Shown here in pieces: positions 46,087-58,459 of a stretch of 64,000 bases of DNA. Under the pieces are notes generated by a model. The model had not been told where the DNA came from. It saw nothing but the letters and a program-made list of their open reading frames with translations, and ran no database searches. Source of the DNA: Staphylococcus epidermidis. GTDB lineage: Bacteria > Bacillota > Bacilli > Staphylococcales > Staphylococcaceae. Position 1 is the first letter of the stretch; each line of letters opens with the position of its first letter. A program made the position numbers and the translations under genes. The DNA lies in contig NZ_AP019721.1 of NCBI RefSeq assembly GCF_006742205.1, positions 868,001 to 932,000 on the forward strand, in the 5' to 3' direction.

Positions 46087-47466
46087 CTAGTTCTTGAAGA
46101 AGGTTTTAATATATTTAAATTTACCTTTATATGGAGGGAAAAATAAACTCGATTCTAGACGTGTAGATTTAAATGTGTATGATTTCATATGACTAAATGT
46201 ATCAAAAGAATACTTACCATGATATTGACCTATGCCTGAAGAACCTACACCACCGAAAGGTAAGTTAGGATTAGCTAAATGCATTAACGTATCGTTAATT
46301 GCACCGCCCCCAAATGATAATTCTTCAACCACTCTATGTGTCATGTTTTCATCTTCGCTAAAAAGATACAAACTTAGTGGTTTTGATTTACTTTGGATGA
46401 TTTCAAGTACTTCATCGAAATTATCATAAGTAATAATAGGCAAAATGGGACCGAATATTTCTTCTTTCATGATTTTATTGTCATTGGTTATGTTATCCAA
46501 TAAAGTAGGTTCAATATATAAATCTTCTTTAGAACTATTACCTCCAAAAACAACATTATCTTTATGAATTTGAATCAAGTCATTCAACCGATTAAAGTGT
46601 TTTTGATTAACAATCCGTCCGAAATCAGGGCTTTTTTCAATATTTTCTCCGTAAAATTCAGTAATTGTTTTTTTAAGAGCTTTTATTAAATCATTTTTAA
46701 CTTTCCGCTGAACTAATATATAATCTGGAGCGACACATGTTTGACCAGCATTAGTAAATTTACCAAAACTAATACGTTCACTCGCTACTTTGATATTGGC
46801 TGTATCATCGACAATGACAGGTGATTTACCGCCAAGTTCAAGAGTAACTGGAATTAATTTTCTTGCTGCAGCTTCATAGACAATTTTTCCGACTTTTTCA
46901 CTGCCAGTAAAGAACATATAATCAAATGGTAGACTTAATAACGTTTGGGTTTCTTCAATACCACCTTCAACAACAGAAACGTATGCTTCATCAAATGTAT
47001 CTTCAATGATGTCCTTGATCACAATGGCAACATGAGGTGTTAACTCTGAAGGTTTAACTATAGCAGTATTTCCGGCAGCTATTGCTCCGATGAGAGGCTC
47101 GAAAACTAATTGAACCGGATAATTAAATGGTCCTATAATAAGCACCGTACCGTAAGGTTCTTTTTTAATATAACTCTTTGTAGGGAATAAGTAGAGTGGT
47201 GTATCCGTTTGTTTGGTTTTCGACCAATTTTTTAACTCTTTGCGCATTAGCTTTATGCTTTTCAAAAGCATACCAATTTCAGTTGCGTATGCTTCAACCT
47301 TACTTTTACCTAAATCTTTATATAAGGCATCTAATAATTCATTTTCATGATTTTTGATATTTTTACTTAGTAATTTAAGTTGTTGTTTTCGAAATTTAAG
47401 GTTTTTTGTTTTATGCGTATTAAAAAAAGCTTTACTATTGTTAAATTTATCTCTAATTATTGTCAT
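46087..47466 (-). CDS. aldH: Aldehyde dehydrogenase (class 3-like)
   Basis: A 459-residue NAD(P)-dependent aldehyde dehydrogenase. 'GPFNYPVQLVFEPLIGAIAAGNTAIVKPSE' forms the cofactor site, the general base Glu is in 'VTLELGGKSPVIVDD', the catalytic Cys in 'FTNAGQTCVAPDYIL', and 'EEIFGPILPI' follows. The C-terminal basic and aromatic tail ('FFPPYKGKFKYIKTFFK') resembles membrane-associated class 3 enzymes that oxidise medium- and long-chain aldehydes. Substrate not determined. Confidence 0.92.
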   Translation of the reverse strand: MTIIRDKFNNSKAFFNTHKTKNLKFRKQQLKLLSKNIKNHENELLDALYKDLGKSKVEAYATEIGMLLKSIKLMRKELKNWSKTKQTDTPLYLFPTKSYIKKEPYGTVLIIGPFNYPVQLVFEPLIGAIAAGNTAIVKPSELTPHVAIVIKDIIEDTFDEAYVSVVEGGIEETQTLLSLPFDYMFFTGSEKVGKIVYEAAARKLIPVTLELGGKSPVIVDDTANIKVASERISFGKFTNAGQTCVAPDYILVQRKVKNDLIKALKKTITEFYGENIEKSPDFGRIVNQKHFNRLNDLIQIHKDNVVFGGNSSKEDLYIEPTLLDNITNDNKIMKEEIFGPILPIITYDNFDEVLEIIQSKSKPLSLYLFSEDENMTHRVVEELSFGGGAINDTLMHLANPNLPFGGVGSSGIGQYHGKYSFDTFSHMKSYTFKSTRLESSLFFPPYKGKFKYIKTFFKN

Positions 47467-47596
47467 AAAATTACCTCCAAATTATTTTTTTGGTAAAGAG
47501 GTTGAGATAGTCCTGAATATATTAAATGAGAACATAAAAAGATTAGTGATTATTTCTTCTTAAATATAAAAATTTTGTTTAAAAAGTTACAAAAAG

Positions 47597-47636
47597 GGAG
47601 TGGAATAGAATTCATATCGAATTCTTAGTCCACTCC
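47597..47636 (-). terminator. Hairpin after ppaC (GAATTC-hairpin family)
   Basis: GGAGTGGA and TCCACTCC close a stem whose inner part is AGAATTC/GAATTCT, with AAAAA on the left as U-tract for the leftward ppaC transcript. The rest of 47467-47765 has no gene. Confidence 0.7.
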
Positions 47637-47765
47637 TGAAATTTAGAACTAACAATTTAATAACACCTGATATCAATGTGTTATTAAATCAATCAACTAC
47701 TGAGAAATTACTCTAGGATGAAAAAATATATCATGGGCAACAATATAGTTTTAATGCTTTTAAAG

Positions 47766-48695
47766 TTATTGAGTTAAAACTTCAGTGATTTGAGGAACAA
47801 CTTGTTTTTTTCGTGATACAACGCCAGATAAGAAAGCCATACCATCATCTAGTTGTACTTTAAATGCTTCTCCAACTTTATCTTTTTCAGCACCAACTAC
47901 AAGGATTTTAGAATCGCTGTTAATAATATCAGTAACTACAAGAACGAATAAATCGTATTTTTCATTGGCACTCATTTCTAACATAACTTTTTCAAATTCC
48001 TCTTTACGATCTAAAACTTCATCAATATCTACAGTATTGACTTGAGCAATACGTGTTACATAATCTCCCATATTGAATGATTTAGCATCCATATTGACAA
48101 GTGTTTCAGCAGATTTATCTGTAGTTGAAGCACCTGCTTTTAACATTTCTAAACCATATGCTTCTAAATCAACATTTGCAATATCTTTAAGTGCTTGAGC
48201 AGCATCTACATCTTCTTTTGTGCAGGTAGGTGATTTAAATAATAAACTATCAGAAATTATAGCTGAAATCATAAGTCCAGCGATTTCTGGTTTAATTTCA
48301 AATCCACGTTCTTTATACATTTTATATAAAATTGTTGCACTACAACCAACTGGTTCTGCTCTATAGTATAAAGGGCCAGCTGTTTCAAAGTTAGAAATTC
48401 TGTGATGATCTATCACATGTTTAATTGTAGCGTTTGAAATAGTATCTGCACTTTGTTGAAACTCGTTATGGTCGACTAAAATAACATCTTGTCCTTTTAA
48501 ATCTTCGTTTAATAATTCTGGAGCTTCTACGTTAAAATAATCTAGTGCAAATTGAGTTTCCGCACTTATTTCACCTAAACGATAAGCTTTTGCTTCAGTA
48601 TTACCAGTTTGTTGCTCAAAATCAGCCATAATTAAAGCTGAAGAAATAGCATCAGTATCTGGATTTTTGTGCCCGAAAATAAAAGTTTTTGTCAT
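47766..48695 (-). CDS. ppaC: Manganese-dependent inorganic pyrophosphatase
   Basis: A 309-residue DHH-family (family II) pyrophosphatase: 'FGHKNPDTDAISSALI' near the N-terminus, 'DVILVDHNE', 'KHVIDHHRISN', and the C-terminal DHHA2 domain with 'SRKKQVVPQI'. It hydrolyses pyrophosphate in the cytosol. I start at ATG 48695, with AAGGAGAT upstream; the upstream in-frame codons have no ribosome-binding site. Confidence 0.96.
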   Translation of the reverse strand: MTKTFIFGHKNPDTDAISSALIMADFEQQTGNTEAKAYRLGEISAETQFALDYFNVEAPELLNEDLKGQDVILVDHNEFQQSADTISNATIKHVIDHHRISNFETAGPLYYRAEPVGCSATILYKMYKERGFEIKPEIAGLMISAIISDSLLFKSPTCTKEDVDAAQALKDIANVDLEAYGLEMLKAGASTTDKSAETLVNMDAKSFNMGDYVTRIAQVNTVDIDEVLDRKEEFEKVMLEMSANEKYDLFVLVVTDIINSDSKILVVGAEKDKVGEAFKVQLDDGMAFLSGVVSRKKQVVPQITEVLTQ

Positions 48696-48749
48696 TTTCA
48701 ATATCTCCTTATACATATATTGTTAATCATATTTTATCATGATTGTTGT

Positions 48750-49304
48750 TTAATCTTCTACTTTTGCACCAAGAGAATTTTTAAAATGGGAGAGTGCCCA
48801 TTGATGACCATCTTGATTAAAAGATGCTACGCCTCTAATTGGGATAGTGATGTTATAACCTAAATTGTATGCTGAAACAGCGGTATGCAAAATACAAATA
48901 TCCGTGCAAACACCCACAATTTCAATATCATTGATTTGTCTTTCACGTAATAAACTATCTAATGGTGTACCGTAGAATGAATCGTATCTCGTTTTATCTA
49001 AATAATGTACATTCATTTGGTCTTTAATTGAGTTGTATAATCTACCTACCTCGCCATATAACTCACGACCTGGTGTTTGATGAATATTATGATTGGGGAA
49101 TAATTTACTTTCAGGATGAAATTTATCATTTTCATAATGCAAGTCCATTAGGAAAAATATTTCCTGTTGATTATTATGATAATTTTTTATACGCTGAGTA
49201 ATAAAAGTTTCAATTTCTTGTCCAGGTTTGCCACATGTTAATTTACCATTATCGTCAATAAAATCAAAAGAGTAATCTACAATGATTAATGCTTTGTTAC
49301 TCAT
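48750..49304 (-). CDS. pncA: Nicotinamidase (isochorismatase fold)
   Basis: A 184-residue cysteine hydrolase. Asp10 in 'LIIVDYSFDF', a catalytic Lys in 'YLDKTRYDSFYGTPL' and Cys in 'EIVGVCTDICILHTAVSAY' form the D-K-C triad; 'DLHYENDKFHPES' supplies metal ligands. It converts nicotinamide to nicotinate, which fits with the nicotinate phosphoribosyltransferase and NAD synthetase genes 4 kb away. The start has GGGAGG upstream. Confidence 0.88.
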   Translation of the reverse strand: MSNKALIIVDYSFDFIDDNGKLTCGKPGQEIETFITQRIKNYHNNQQEIFFLMDLHYENDKFHPESKLFPNHNIHQTPGRELYGEVGRLYNSIKDQMNVHYLDKTRYDSFYGTPLDSLLRERQINDIEIVGVCTDICILHTAVSAYNLGYNITIPIRGVASFNQDGHQWALSHFKNSLGAKVED

Positions 49305-49495
49305 TAGAACAGCCTCCCAATATGTGTTTAAAAAGCGTTAGATTGGTATATTTATATAAAGCTAAAACTTTTGTAATCGTTTAAATTAAATTGGCAGTAA
49401 AAATATACACCATAATTAAAACGAAATGTAATTATAGTATATAGACTTTACTTTAAGCACACAATCATTATTTAAAATATATGAGGAGTTATAAC

Positions 49496-50593
49496 ATGTT
49501 TATCAATGCAAAAGATTTCGGATTAAAAGAAAAAAGTAAATATAAGGATACAAGAGCGATTCAAAAAGCATTAAATTACGCAAAAAAAGGCAGACACACT
49601 GTTTATATACCTAAAGGAACTTATTATATCAGAAAAGCTTTAGTTATTTATGATTCTACAACATTGTTATTGGAAGAAGGTGCAACACTTTTAAGAAAAG
49701 GGAAAGATGCATTATTAAAAAATGGTAGACGCTTAAAGCTATATCATGGCTATAATGGAAATAGTCACATTTATATTAAAGGAGGAACTTTTGATATGAA
49801 TGGAGGCGAATATCCATATAATAATACAGCCATGTGCATGGGACATGCAGAAGACATTCAAATTTTAGGTGTAACATTCAAAAATATTGTTGGAGGGCAT
49901 GCACTCGACGCATGCGGAATCAATGGTTTACACATATCAGAATGTGAATTTAAAGGATTTCTTGATATTGATGGAGATCGTTCTTTTTCTGAAGCAGTAC
50001 AATTGGACATACAAGTACCTGGTGCTTTTCCTAAATTTGGAACTACAGATGGAACGATTACGAAAAATGTTGTCATTGAAAAATGTTATTTTGGCTGTTC
50101 AGATCATCCTAAAATGAAAGCGTGGAATAGAGCTATTGGCTCTCATGCCAGTAGATATAACTGCTATTATGAAAACATTCATATCAATCAAAACATCTTT
50201 GATAATTTAAATGAGTATGCTTTAACTCCTCTAAAGTCAAAAGACACATTTATTACAAAAAATAAATTTATAAATTGTAATGGTGGAATAAGATTTCTTG
50301 GAGTGAAGGATGGTAAAAATGCTGCCGATCCTATTACAGGACAAGTGATGGAAACTCAAGCTGGTGAGAATTTCAATGTGATAGGTAATACTTTTATTGG
50401 TAAGATGAAAAGAGATGCGATTCATATTAGAAGTTATCATCACGTCCAACATCAAAACGTTTTTATAGCGGCAAATCAATTTGAAGATGCTTCACAATCA
50501 ATACATTTAGAAAATATTAATGGACTTACTTTAAATCAGGAACAAACAAAAATCAAAATCAAGAGTATTGATGTGAAAAACATCAGTAATTAA
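49496..50593 (+). CDS. Right-handed beta-helix (pectate-lyase-like) protein
   Basis: A 365-residue protein. The N-terminal '[31 protein letters not shown]' and '[31 protein letters not shown]' are the opening of the pectate-lyase superfamily, followed by many coils of a beta-helix ('[16 protein letters not shown]', '[11 protein letters not shown]', '[10 protein letters not shown]'). There is no signal peptide, so it should be cytoplasmic unless exported otherwise. The substrate is unknown. The start is ATG 49496 after GAGGAG; ATG 49481 lies in that site. Confidence 0.82.
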   Translation: MFINAKDFGLKEKSKYKDTRAIQKALNYAKKGRHTVYIPKGTYYIRKALVIYDSTTLLLEEGATLLRKGKDALLKNGRRLKLYHGYNGNSHIYIKGGTFDMNGGEYPYNNTAMCMGHAEDIQILGVTFKNIVGGHALDACGINGLHISECEFKGFLDIDGDRSFSEAVQLDIQVPGAFPKFGTTDGTITKNVVIEKCYFGCSDHPKMKAWNRAIGSHASRYNCYYENIHINQNIFDNLNEYALTPLKSKDTFITKNKFINCNGGIRFLGVKDGKNAADPITGQVMETQAGENFNVIGNTFIGKMKRDAIHIRSYHHVQHQNVFIAANQFEDASQSIHLENINGLTLNQEQTKIKIKSIDVKNISN

Positions 50594-51045
50594 AGATTTA
50601 GAAATATATTAATCATATAGTAAAAGCATAAGAGTACAATCGTTAATAGGTAAAATGATTACTGAAGTTTCCATTGGTAGAGTAAGTTGAATCATGTCAT
50701 AATTTTTATACTTAGGGCACCTCGTTAATTTAGTTTAGTGATGTTTATTAAATTATACGAAAGTGCCTTATTTTTTTAGAGTATTTCAATGTGAAATTAC
50801 ATATAAGAGCAAAGTATTTTGGCGAGACTCATGAGGGAATAGGACAAGCTGAAGACTTATATAGGCTGAAGCTGTCTCATAAGAAAGCAAGCCAACAATA
50901 CAAAGTATTGTAAATAAAGAAGCCAGTAAATGAATTTACAAAAACTCATTTACTGGCTATTTTCTAGGAATTATGTCCCGGCCTCTTATTTTATGAAATT
51001 ATAAAAAATATTGTATTCACAAGAATTTTTACAATTCATGTAAAG
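50594..51045. other. Intergenic region rich in hairpins
   Basis: No gene was found in 452 bases. A stem AGGGCAC.../GTGCCTT with T's (about 50715-50777) can terminate the beta-helix gene. A perfect stem AGCCAGTAAATGA/TCATTTACTGGCT lies at 50921-50958. A segment starting GGCGAGACTCATGAGGGA (about 50821) looks like a dispersed staphylococcal intergenic sequence; its end carries TATGTCCCGGCCTC. Confidence 0.5.
50921..50958. terminator. Hairpin downstream of pheA
   Basis: Perfect 13-bp arms AGCCAGTAAATGA/TCATTTACTGGCT around a 12-base loop, followed by ATTTTC on the + strand. It could end transcripts from either side. Confidence 0.65.
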
Positions 51046-51849
51046 TTAGTTTTTCTTATTAAAAGCGCCGATAATTTTAACTTGAAAATCCAAAGTCTCT
51101 AAAATTGAAATAATTTTATTCACATCATTATTTATAGCAGTATCGGCTTGAACATAAAAATGATACATACCTAATTGAGTTTTAAGTGGTCTAGATTCAA
51201 TCCACGATAAATTTATGTTGAATAAAGTAAAAGTATTTAAAACACTAGCTAAAAGTCCTGGCTTATCATACTTAGGCGTGATAAGGAAGATAGTTGTGTT
51301 TGGATGTTCAATAAAATGAGTATGATTTTTCACTACTAAAAATCTAGTTACATTATGAGGGTAATCTTGTATATGTTGATCTAAAGTATGGTAGCCATAA
51401 GTTTCCCCACTCCCAATAGGAGCTATTGCTCCAATACCATCTTTTATCATGTTAAGGCTTTGAATAGTGCTATCTACATAATCATAGTCAAACTGTTGAC
51501 GATGAATGTAGTTTATTGTTTGACTGATTGCTGGAGCAATTGAATATACTTTATGAATATCATCAAGTGAATTTGAATGATGACCGTAAAGTGAAAAATC
51601 TATATCTAGTTGAATTTCACCATGTGCGTATACATCATGATGTGCTAATGAATCAGCGACAATGTTAATAGTACCTTCAATAGAGTTTTCAATAGGGACA
51701 ATTCCGACAGCCTGTTTATCTTTAGATACGGATTGAATGACTTCATGCAAGTTAGATAATGGAATGAAGTCATACTGTTCATGTGATTCAAATTGCTTAG
51801 CGGCTAGATATGAAAAAGTTCCTTTAGGTCCTAGATAATATAAATGCAT
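51046..51849 (-). CDS. pheA: Prephenate dehydratase
   Basis: A 267-residue enzyme: a periplasmic-binding-like catalytic domain beginning 'LYYLGPKGTFSYLAAKQF', with 'VGIVPIENSIEGTINIVADSL' and 'VTRFLVVKNHTHF', then an ACT regulatory domain ('TTIFLITPKYDKPGLLASVLNTFTLFNINLSWIESRPLK') that binds phenylalanine. It makes phenylpyruvate for phenylalanine synthesis. It lies 18 bp after nos and is co-transcribed with it, an arrangement conserved in staphylococci. Confidence 0.95.
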   Translation of the reverse strand: MHLYYLGPKGTFSYLAAKQFESHEQYDFIPLSNLHEVIQSVSKDKQAVGIVPIENSIEGTINIVADSLAHHDVYAHGEIQLDIDFSLYGHHSNSLDDIHKVYSIAPAISQTINYIHRQQFDYDYVDSTIQSLNMIKDGIGAIAPIGSGETYGYHTLDQHIQDYPHNVTRFLVVKNHTHFIEHPNTTIFLITPKYDKPGLLASVLNTFTLFNINLSWIESRPLKTQLGMYHFYVQADTAINNDVNKIISILETLDFQVKIIGAFNKKN

Positions 51850-51867
51850 TATGCCACCTCGTTTAAA

Positions 51868-52935
51868 TTAATGGAAAGGGCACTTCATAGGTTCTTCTTT
51901 TTTATAGAAGAAATTCGTATGATGCATTGTATTATCATATCCATGATGATAGTTAGAAGTTAAAGTTGGTGAAAGTGGAGGTGCCAGCCAAGACCACTTA
52001 CCAGTAACATTTCTGTTTTGTTGATGTTCATTTCGTTCAAACATTTCAAATTGCTTCGCTGCAGTTAAGTGGTCAACAATAGAAACACCATCAGCTTTAA
52101 ATGAATGATACACAGCATGATTTAACTCTACGAGTGCTCGATCTTTATTAAATGAATTATTTTTAAGTGTATCAAATTCAAAAGCTTCTGCAACTTTTTC
52201 TAAAAGATTATAACGATAGGTGTCTGTGAAATTACGTACAGCAATTTCGGTTACCATATACCATCCATTAAAAGGTGCTGTAGGGTAAGTAATACCACCG
52301 ATTTTTAAATCCATATTTGAAATAATAGGTACCGCATACCATTTTAAACCTAATTTTGAAAGCTTGGGATAGTGTTCATGATGTATAGAAACTTCTTTTA
52401 CAATATCATTTGGAAGTTCGTGTATTTTTATAGTGTCGTTAGGCAATTGATAAATCAGAGGTAAAATATCAAAATTTGAACCTTTACCTTTCCAACCTAG
52501 ATGTTCAGCTAAACGAGTAACCTTTTTTTCAGATGGATCGCCAACATTTTCATAACCAGCATAACGAATCAACTGATTATTATAAATTTTAGGTGTATCT
52601 TCAGGACTAAAAATTGTAATATATGGTTTGATTTTTCCGCCGTTAGTAGCTTCTTTAATATGTGTATGTATAAATTTTATAAATTCTTTTTCGTCACATA
52701 CATCTCGGGCATCTTTAACATTTAAAGAATTCCAAAACAGTCTACCAATACAACGATTTGAGTTTCTCCATGCCATTTTTGCACCGTAAGATAATTCTTC
52801 ATAAGTATGTGTGTAACTACCAGTCAAGTTAATTTCTTGCTCAATCTCTTTCATTCTATTTTCAATTTCATTAGTATTATATTTTAATTCGCTATACATG
52901 GTCTGAATAAATGATCTTGCTTTATCTATTAGCAT
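51868..52935 (-). CDS. nos: Nitric oxide synthase oxygenase
   Basis: A 355-residue bacterial NOS with only the heme oxygenase domain. The proximal heme ligand is Cys62 in '[14 protein letters not shown]'; the substrate glutamate lies in '[14 protein letters not shown]', and '[24 protein letters not shown]' forms the C-terminal core. It oxidises arginine to NO and citrulline using partner reductases encoded elsewhere; NO protects staphylococci from oxidants and tunes respiration. AGGTGTTTTAA precedes the ATG. Confidence 0.97.
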   Translation of the reverse strand: MLIDKARSFIQTMYSELKYNTNEIENRMKEIEQEINLTGSYTHTYEELSYGAKMAWRNSNRCIGRLFWNSLNVKDARDVCDEKEFIKFIHTHIKEATNGGKIKPYITIFSPEDTPKIYNNQLIRYAGYENVGDPSEKKVTRLAEHLGWKGKGSNFDILPLIYQLPNDTIKIHELPNDIVKEVSIHHEHYPKLSKLGLKWYAVPIISNMDLKIGGITYPTAPFNGWYMVTEIAVRNFTDTYRYNLLEKVAEAFEFDTLKNNSFNKDRALVELNHAVYHSFKADGVSIVDHLTAAKQFEMFERNEHQQNRNVTGKWSWLAPPLSPTLTSNYHHGYDNTMHHTNFFYKKEEPMKCPFH

Positions 52936-53126
52936 TTAAAACACCTCAATCGTCATTATACGTGAGCATATACTGTTTCTTGAATAATATAGGTAATTGT
53001 CATAAATTTGTCGACACTATATTAGAATTTATTAGGAAATAAATGTAAATCAAACATGCAAGTACCTACTATATATGAATTATGATAAAATAATTGTAAA
53101 TATTTAAGTCGATTGGAGAGGTTAAA

Positions 53127-54596
53127 GTGTACCAATATAACGACGATAGCTTAATGTTACACAATGATTTATATCAAATTAATATGGCTGAAAGCTACTG
53201 GAATGATGGTATCCATGAAAGAATAGCAGTGTTTGATTTGTATTTTCGAAAAATGCCATTTAATAGTGGATATGCGGTATTCAACGGATTGAAACGCGTT
53301 GTGAATTTCATCGAAAACTTTGGGTTTACAAATGAAGATATCACATATTTAAAATCGATAGGTTATGAAGAAGATTTTCTAAATTACCTAAAAGATTTGA
53401 AATTTACAGGGAATATTAAATCTATGCAAGAAGGTGAAATTTGTTTTGGTAATGAGCCATTATTAAGAGTTGAAGCACCTTTAATCCAAGCGCAACTTAT
53501 TGAAACTATTTTGTTAAATATCATTAATTTCCAAACATTAATTGCAACTAAAGCCAGCCGAATTCGTCAAATAGCAACTCATGACACTTTGATGGAATTT
53601 GGTACAAGAAGAGCTCAAGAGATCGATGCTGCACTGTGGGGCGCTAGAGCAGCCTTTATTGGAGGGTTTGATTCTACAAGTAATGTTAGAGCAGGAAAAC
53701 TTTTTAATATACCTGTATCTGGCACACATGCACACGCACTAGTACAAACATATGGTGATGAGTATATAGCATTCAAAAAGTATGCTGAGCGACATAAAAA
53801 TTGTGTGTTCTTAGTTGATACTTTTCATACTTTAAAATCAGGAGTACCAACCGCAATTAAGGTTGCAAAAGAGTTAGGAGATACTATTAATTTTATAGGT
53901 ATCAGATTAGATTCTGGTGATATTGCGTACCTATCTAAAGAAGCTCGTAGAATGTTAGATGAGGCTGGTTTTACAGAAGCTAAAATTATCGCATCAAATG
54001 ATTTGGATGAGCAGACTATTACAAGTTTAAAAGCACAAGGCGCTAAAGTTGACGGATGGGGAGTAGGTACAAAACTGATTACAGGATATGATCAACCAGC
54101 CTTAGGTGCAGTTTATAAATTGGTTTCTATTGAAACAGATGATGGCACAATGAGTGATCGCATTAAATTATCAAATAATGCTGAGAAAGTTACTACACCA
54201 GGCAAAAAAAATGTTTATCGTATTATTAATAATAAAACAGGCAAGGCTGAGGGCGACTATATTACGCTAGAAGGTGAAAATCCTAATGACGAATCTCCAT
54301 TGAAAATGTTCCATCCTGTTCACACTTACAAAATGAAGTTTATTAAATCATTTAAAGCGGTTAATCTACATCAATCTATATTTGAAAATGGCAAACTTGT
54401 ATACCATCTTCCAGATGAATATGAAGCTCAGGACTATCTTAAAAATAATTTAAGTATTTTATGGGAAGAAAATAAACGATATCTTAACCCGCAAGATTAT
54501 CCAGTAGATTTAAGCACTAAATGTTGGGAAAATAAGCATAAGCGTATTTTTGAAGTTGCTGAACACGTTAAAGAGATGGAGGATGAAAATGAGTAG
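53127..54596 (+). CDS. pncB: Nicotinate phosphoribosyltransferase
   Basis: A 489-residue NAPRTase. '[42 protein letters not shown]' opens the family; '[31 protein letters not shown]' and '[27 protein letters not shown]' form the active site. It makes nicotinate mononucleotide in the Preiss-Handler route. GTG start at 53127 after TTGGAGAGG. It overlaps nadE by 8 bases (ATGAGTAG), so the two are coupled. Confidence 0.95.
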
Positions 54597-55416
54597 ATTG
54601 CAAGATGTTGTGGTTAATGAAATGAAAGTAAAAAAACAAATTGACAGTGTAGAGGAAATCCAGGAAATTAAGCAATTTATTAAAGCGTATGTAAAATCAC
54701 ATTCATTTATACAAACTCTTGTTCTTGGAATATCAGGTGGTCAAGACTCTACTCTAACAGGTAAGTTAGCACAATTAGCAGTAAATGAATTGAAAGAAGA
54801 GGGACGTAACTGTAAATTTATAGCAGTGAAATTACCTTATGGTGTGCAACAAGACGCTCATGAAGTAGAAGATGCACTTGAGTTTATTAATCCTGACACA
54901 ACATATACAGTTAATATTAAACCAGCAGTTGATCAGAGTGTTCAATCACTTAGTGAAGCAGGCATCAAACTTACTGATTTTCAAAAGGGTAATGAAAAAG
55001 CACGTGAACGAATGAAAGTTCAATTTTCAATTGCTTCTAATACTCAAGGTATAGTTTTAGGAACTGATCACTCTGCCGAAAATATTACAGGATTTTACAC
55101 TAAATATGGAGATGGTGCTGCGGACATTGCGCCTATCTTTGGGTTAAATAAAAGACAAGGTAAACAATTACTAGCTTATCTAGGAGCACCTAAACACCTT
55201 TATGAAAAAGTGCCAACAGCTGATTTAGAAGATGATAAACCTCAGTTACCAGACGAGGAAGCACTAGGCGTATCTTATCATGATATTGATGATTATTTAG
55301 AAGGTAAAGAAATTCCTGCAACTGCTCGTGAAACAATCGAAAAACATTATGTTAGAAATGCACATAAGCGTGAACTTGCTTATACACGATATTCATGGCC
55401 TAAATATAACAAATGA
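54589..55416 (+). CDS. nadE: NH3-dependent NAD+ synthetase
   Basis: A 275-residue N-type ATP pyrophosphatase with P-loop '[16 protein letters not shown]', '[35 protein letters not shown]' and '[13 protein letters not shown]'. It amidates nicotinate adenine dinucleotide to NAD+. There is no glutaminase domain, so ammonia is the donor. I start at ATG 54589 with GGAGGATG upstream, overlapping the end of the previous gene; upstream in-frame codons from 54550 lie inside that gene. Confidence 0.96.
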
Positions 55417-55489
55417 AAATTTATAAGTGACAAAATGATTGGCGACTGATAAAATAATCTGGATTTAAAAGTAAGAAAAGAGGAATAAT

Positions 55490-56116
55490 ATGTCAGCAAT
55501 TGCTCAAAATCCATGGTTAATGGTCTTAGCAATTTTTATAATTAATGTATGTTATGTCACATTTTTAACAATGAGAACGATATTGACTTTGAAAGGTTAT
55601 CGTTATGTTGCAGCAGTAGTTAGTTTTATGGAAGTCTTAGTTTATGTTGTTGGTTTAGGGTTAGTAATGTCTAGCCTAGACCAAATCCAAAATATTTTTG
55701 CTTATGCATTAGGATTCTCAGTCGGTATTATAGTAGGAATGAAAATCGAGGAAAAACTTGCGTTAGGTTATACAGTTGTCAATGTTACTTCATCGGAATA
55801 TGAGTTAGATTTACCAAATGAATTAAGAAATTTAGGGTATGGTGTAACCCACTACGAAGCATTTGGTAGAGATGGAAGTCGAATGGTAATGCAAATATTA
55901 ACACCAAGAAAATATGAATTAAAGTTAATGGATACTGTCAAGAACTTAGATCCCAAGGCATTTATTATAGCGTATGAACCAAGAAATATTCACGGAGGAT
56001 TCTGGGTTAAGGGTGTACGTAAACGTAAACTGAAAGCTTATGAACCAGAACAACTGGAAGTTGTAGTAGATCACGAAGAAATAGTAGGTGGTAGCTCAAA
56101 TGAGCAAAAAGTTTAG
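55490..56116 (+). CDS. DUF2179/UPF0316 membrane protein
   Basis: A 208-residue protein. Three membrane helices ('[21 protein letters not shown]', '[22 protein letters not shown]', '[25 protein letters not shown]') are followed by a cytoplasmic DUF2179-type domain ('[54 protein letters not shown]'). AGAGGAAT precedes the ATG. The C-terminal domain type is found in YitT-like proteins; the function is unknown. It overlaps the next small gene. Confidence 0.85.
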
Positions 56117-56279
56117 AGTTGAAGATAAAGAAACAATTGCAGATTGTCTCGACAGAATGAAAAAAGAAGGGTTTATGCCAATACGTCGTATTGAGAAACC
56201 AGTTTATAAAGAGAATAAAGATGGCAGTATAGAGATTTTAAAACAGGATATTATATTTGTAGGTGCTTTAATCCAATAA
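56100..56279 (+). CDS. Small NETI-motif-type protein
   Basis: A 59-residue protein, [20 protein letters not shown] and onward, ending '[10 protein letters not shown]'. The '[26 protein letters not shown]' pattern is that of the NETI-motif family of Bacillales, whose function is unknown. ATG 56100 follows GGTGGTAG and overlaps the upstream gene by 17 bases, so it is translationally coupled to the DUF2179 protein. It is followed by a terminator. Confidence 0.8.
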
Positions 56280-56305
56280 ATATGATTAACTATAGAATGA
56301 TAAAG

Positions 56306-56331
56306 CCTAGGACACTCACTATTGTCCTAGG
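56306..56331 (+). terminator. Terminator after the NETI gene; 56332-56690 otherwise empty
   Basis: CCTAGGACA and TGTCCTAGG around an 8-base loop, then TATTTTTAT. The following 360 bases up to purB contain no gene; a weak PurBox-like ACGAATCGGAAAT at 56445-56457 was seen but is not convincing. Confidence 0.8.
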
Positions 56332-56609
56332 TATTTTTATGCATTGATTACTGATAATAATGTTAATGCCGGTCTTATATAAATTGCTTTTAGACACTTG
56401 GTAATTCAACTGAAATGAGTTACTCTAGAAATTTTACAGGCGAAACGAATCGGAAATTTTATACTAAAAATTAAATAAAGCATTATCTTACATCTAACTA
56501 TAGTTTTTACCAGATTGTGTTTCTAGATTGATTCAAATAAAATAGTAATAACTAGATAAACACTTATACATTTTAATCAAGTTCTGTTAAACTATAGATG
56601 AAAGCTTAG

Positions 56610-57986
<1,377 letters not shown>

Positions 57987-58110
57987 TTAAATCAAATTTA
58001 ATACAAGACAAATGATTCTAATTTCCTATACATTTTTCATGAAACTACTACACTTTAACGAATTAGTAAGTTAAAATAATGAGAGAATATTTGTATAGGG
58101 GTTGTTCGAG

Positions 58111-58413
58111 ATGCAAATTGAAAAATTAAGAGGTCAGTCATTAGATGAATTATTTGATGCGATCTTAGCACTAGAAAACAGAGAAGAATGTTATCAGTTT
58201 TTCGATGATTTATGTACTGTAAATGAAATACAGTCATTATCTCAGAGACTTCAAGTTGCTAAAATGATTAAGCAAGGTTATACTTATGCAACTATTGAAG
58301 AAGAGTCTGGTGCATCGACTGCAACGATTTCTAGAGTAAAGCGTTCGTTACAATGGGGTAATGATGCTTATACAATGATTTTGGATAGACTAAATATTGA
58401 AACAAAGGCATAA
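58111..58413 (+). CDS. YerC/YecD-type TrpR-like regulator
   Basis: A 100-residue helical DNA-binding protein with the Trp-repressor-like fold: 'EIQSLSQRLQVAKMIKQGYTYATIEEESGASTATISRVKRSLQWGNDAY'. The family (YerC in Bacillus) sits next to pcrB-pcrA-ligA across Firmicutes. Its ligand and targets are not settled as far as I know. ATG 58111 follows AGGGG by 10 bases; a TTG at 58102 is too close to it. Confidence 0.88.
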   Translation: MQIEKLRGQSLDELFDAILALENREECYQFFDDLCTVNEIQSLSQRLQVAKMIKQGYTYATIEEESGASTATISRVKRSLQWGNDAYTMILDRLNIETKA

Positions 58414-58459
58414 GAATGCATATACTTTCGTATGATTTCAGTGTTTCATTTAATACATT

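Noticed and set aside
56445..56457. PurBox-like ACGAATCGGAAAT upstream of purB
   Set aside because: Two mismatches, and the second candidate (AAACGAACTTT near 56607) is about 150 bp away rather than 16-17 bp in inverted orientation, so PurR control is not supported.
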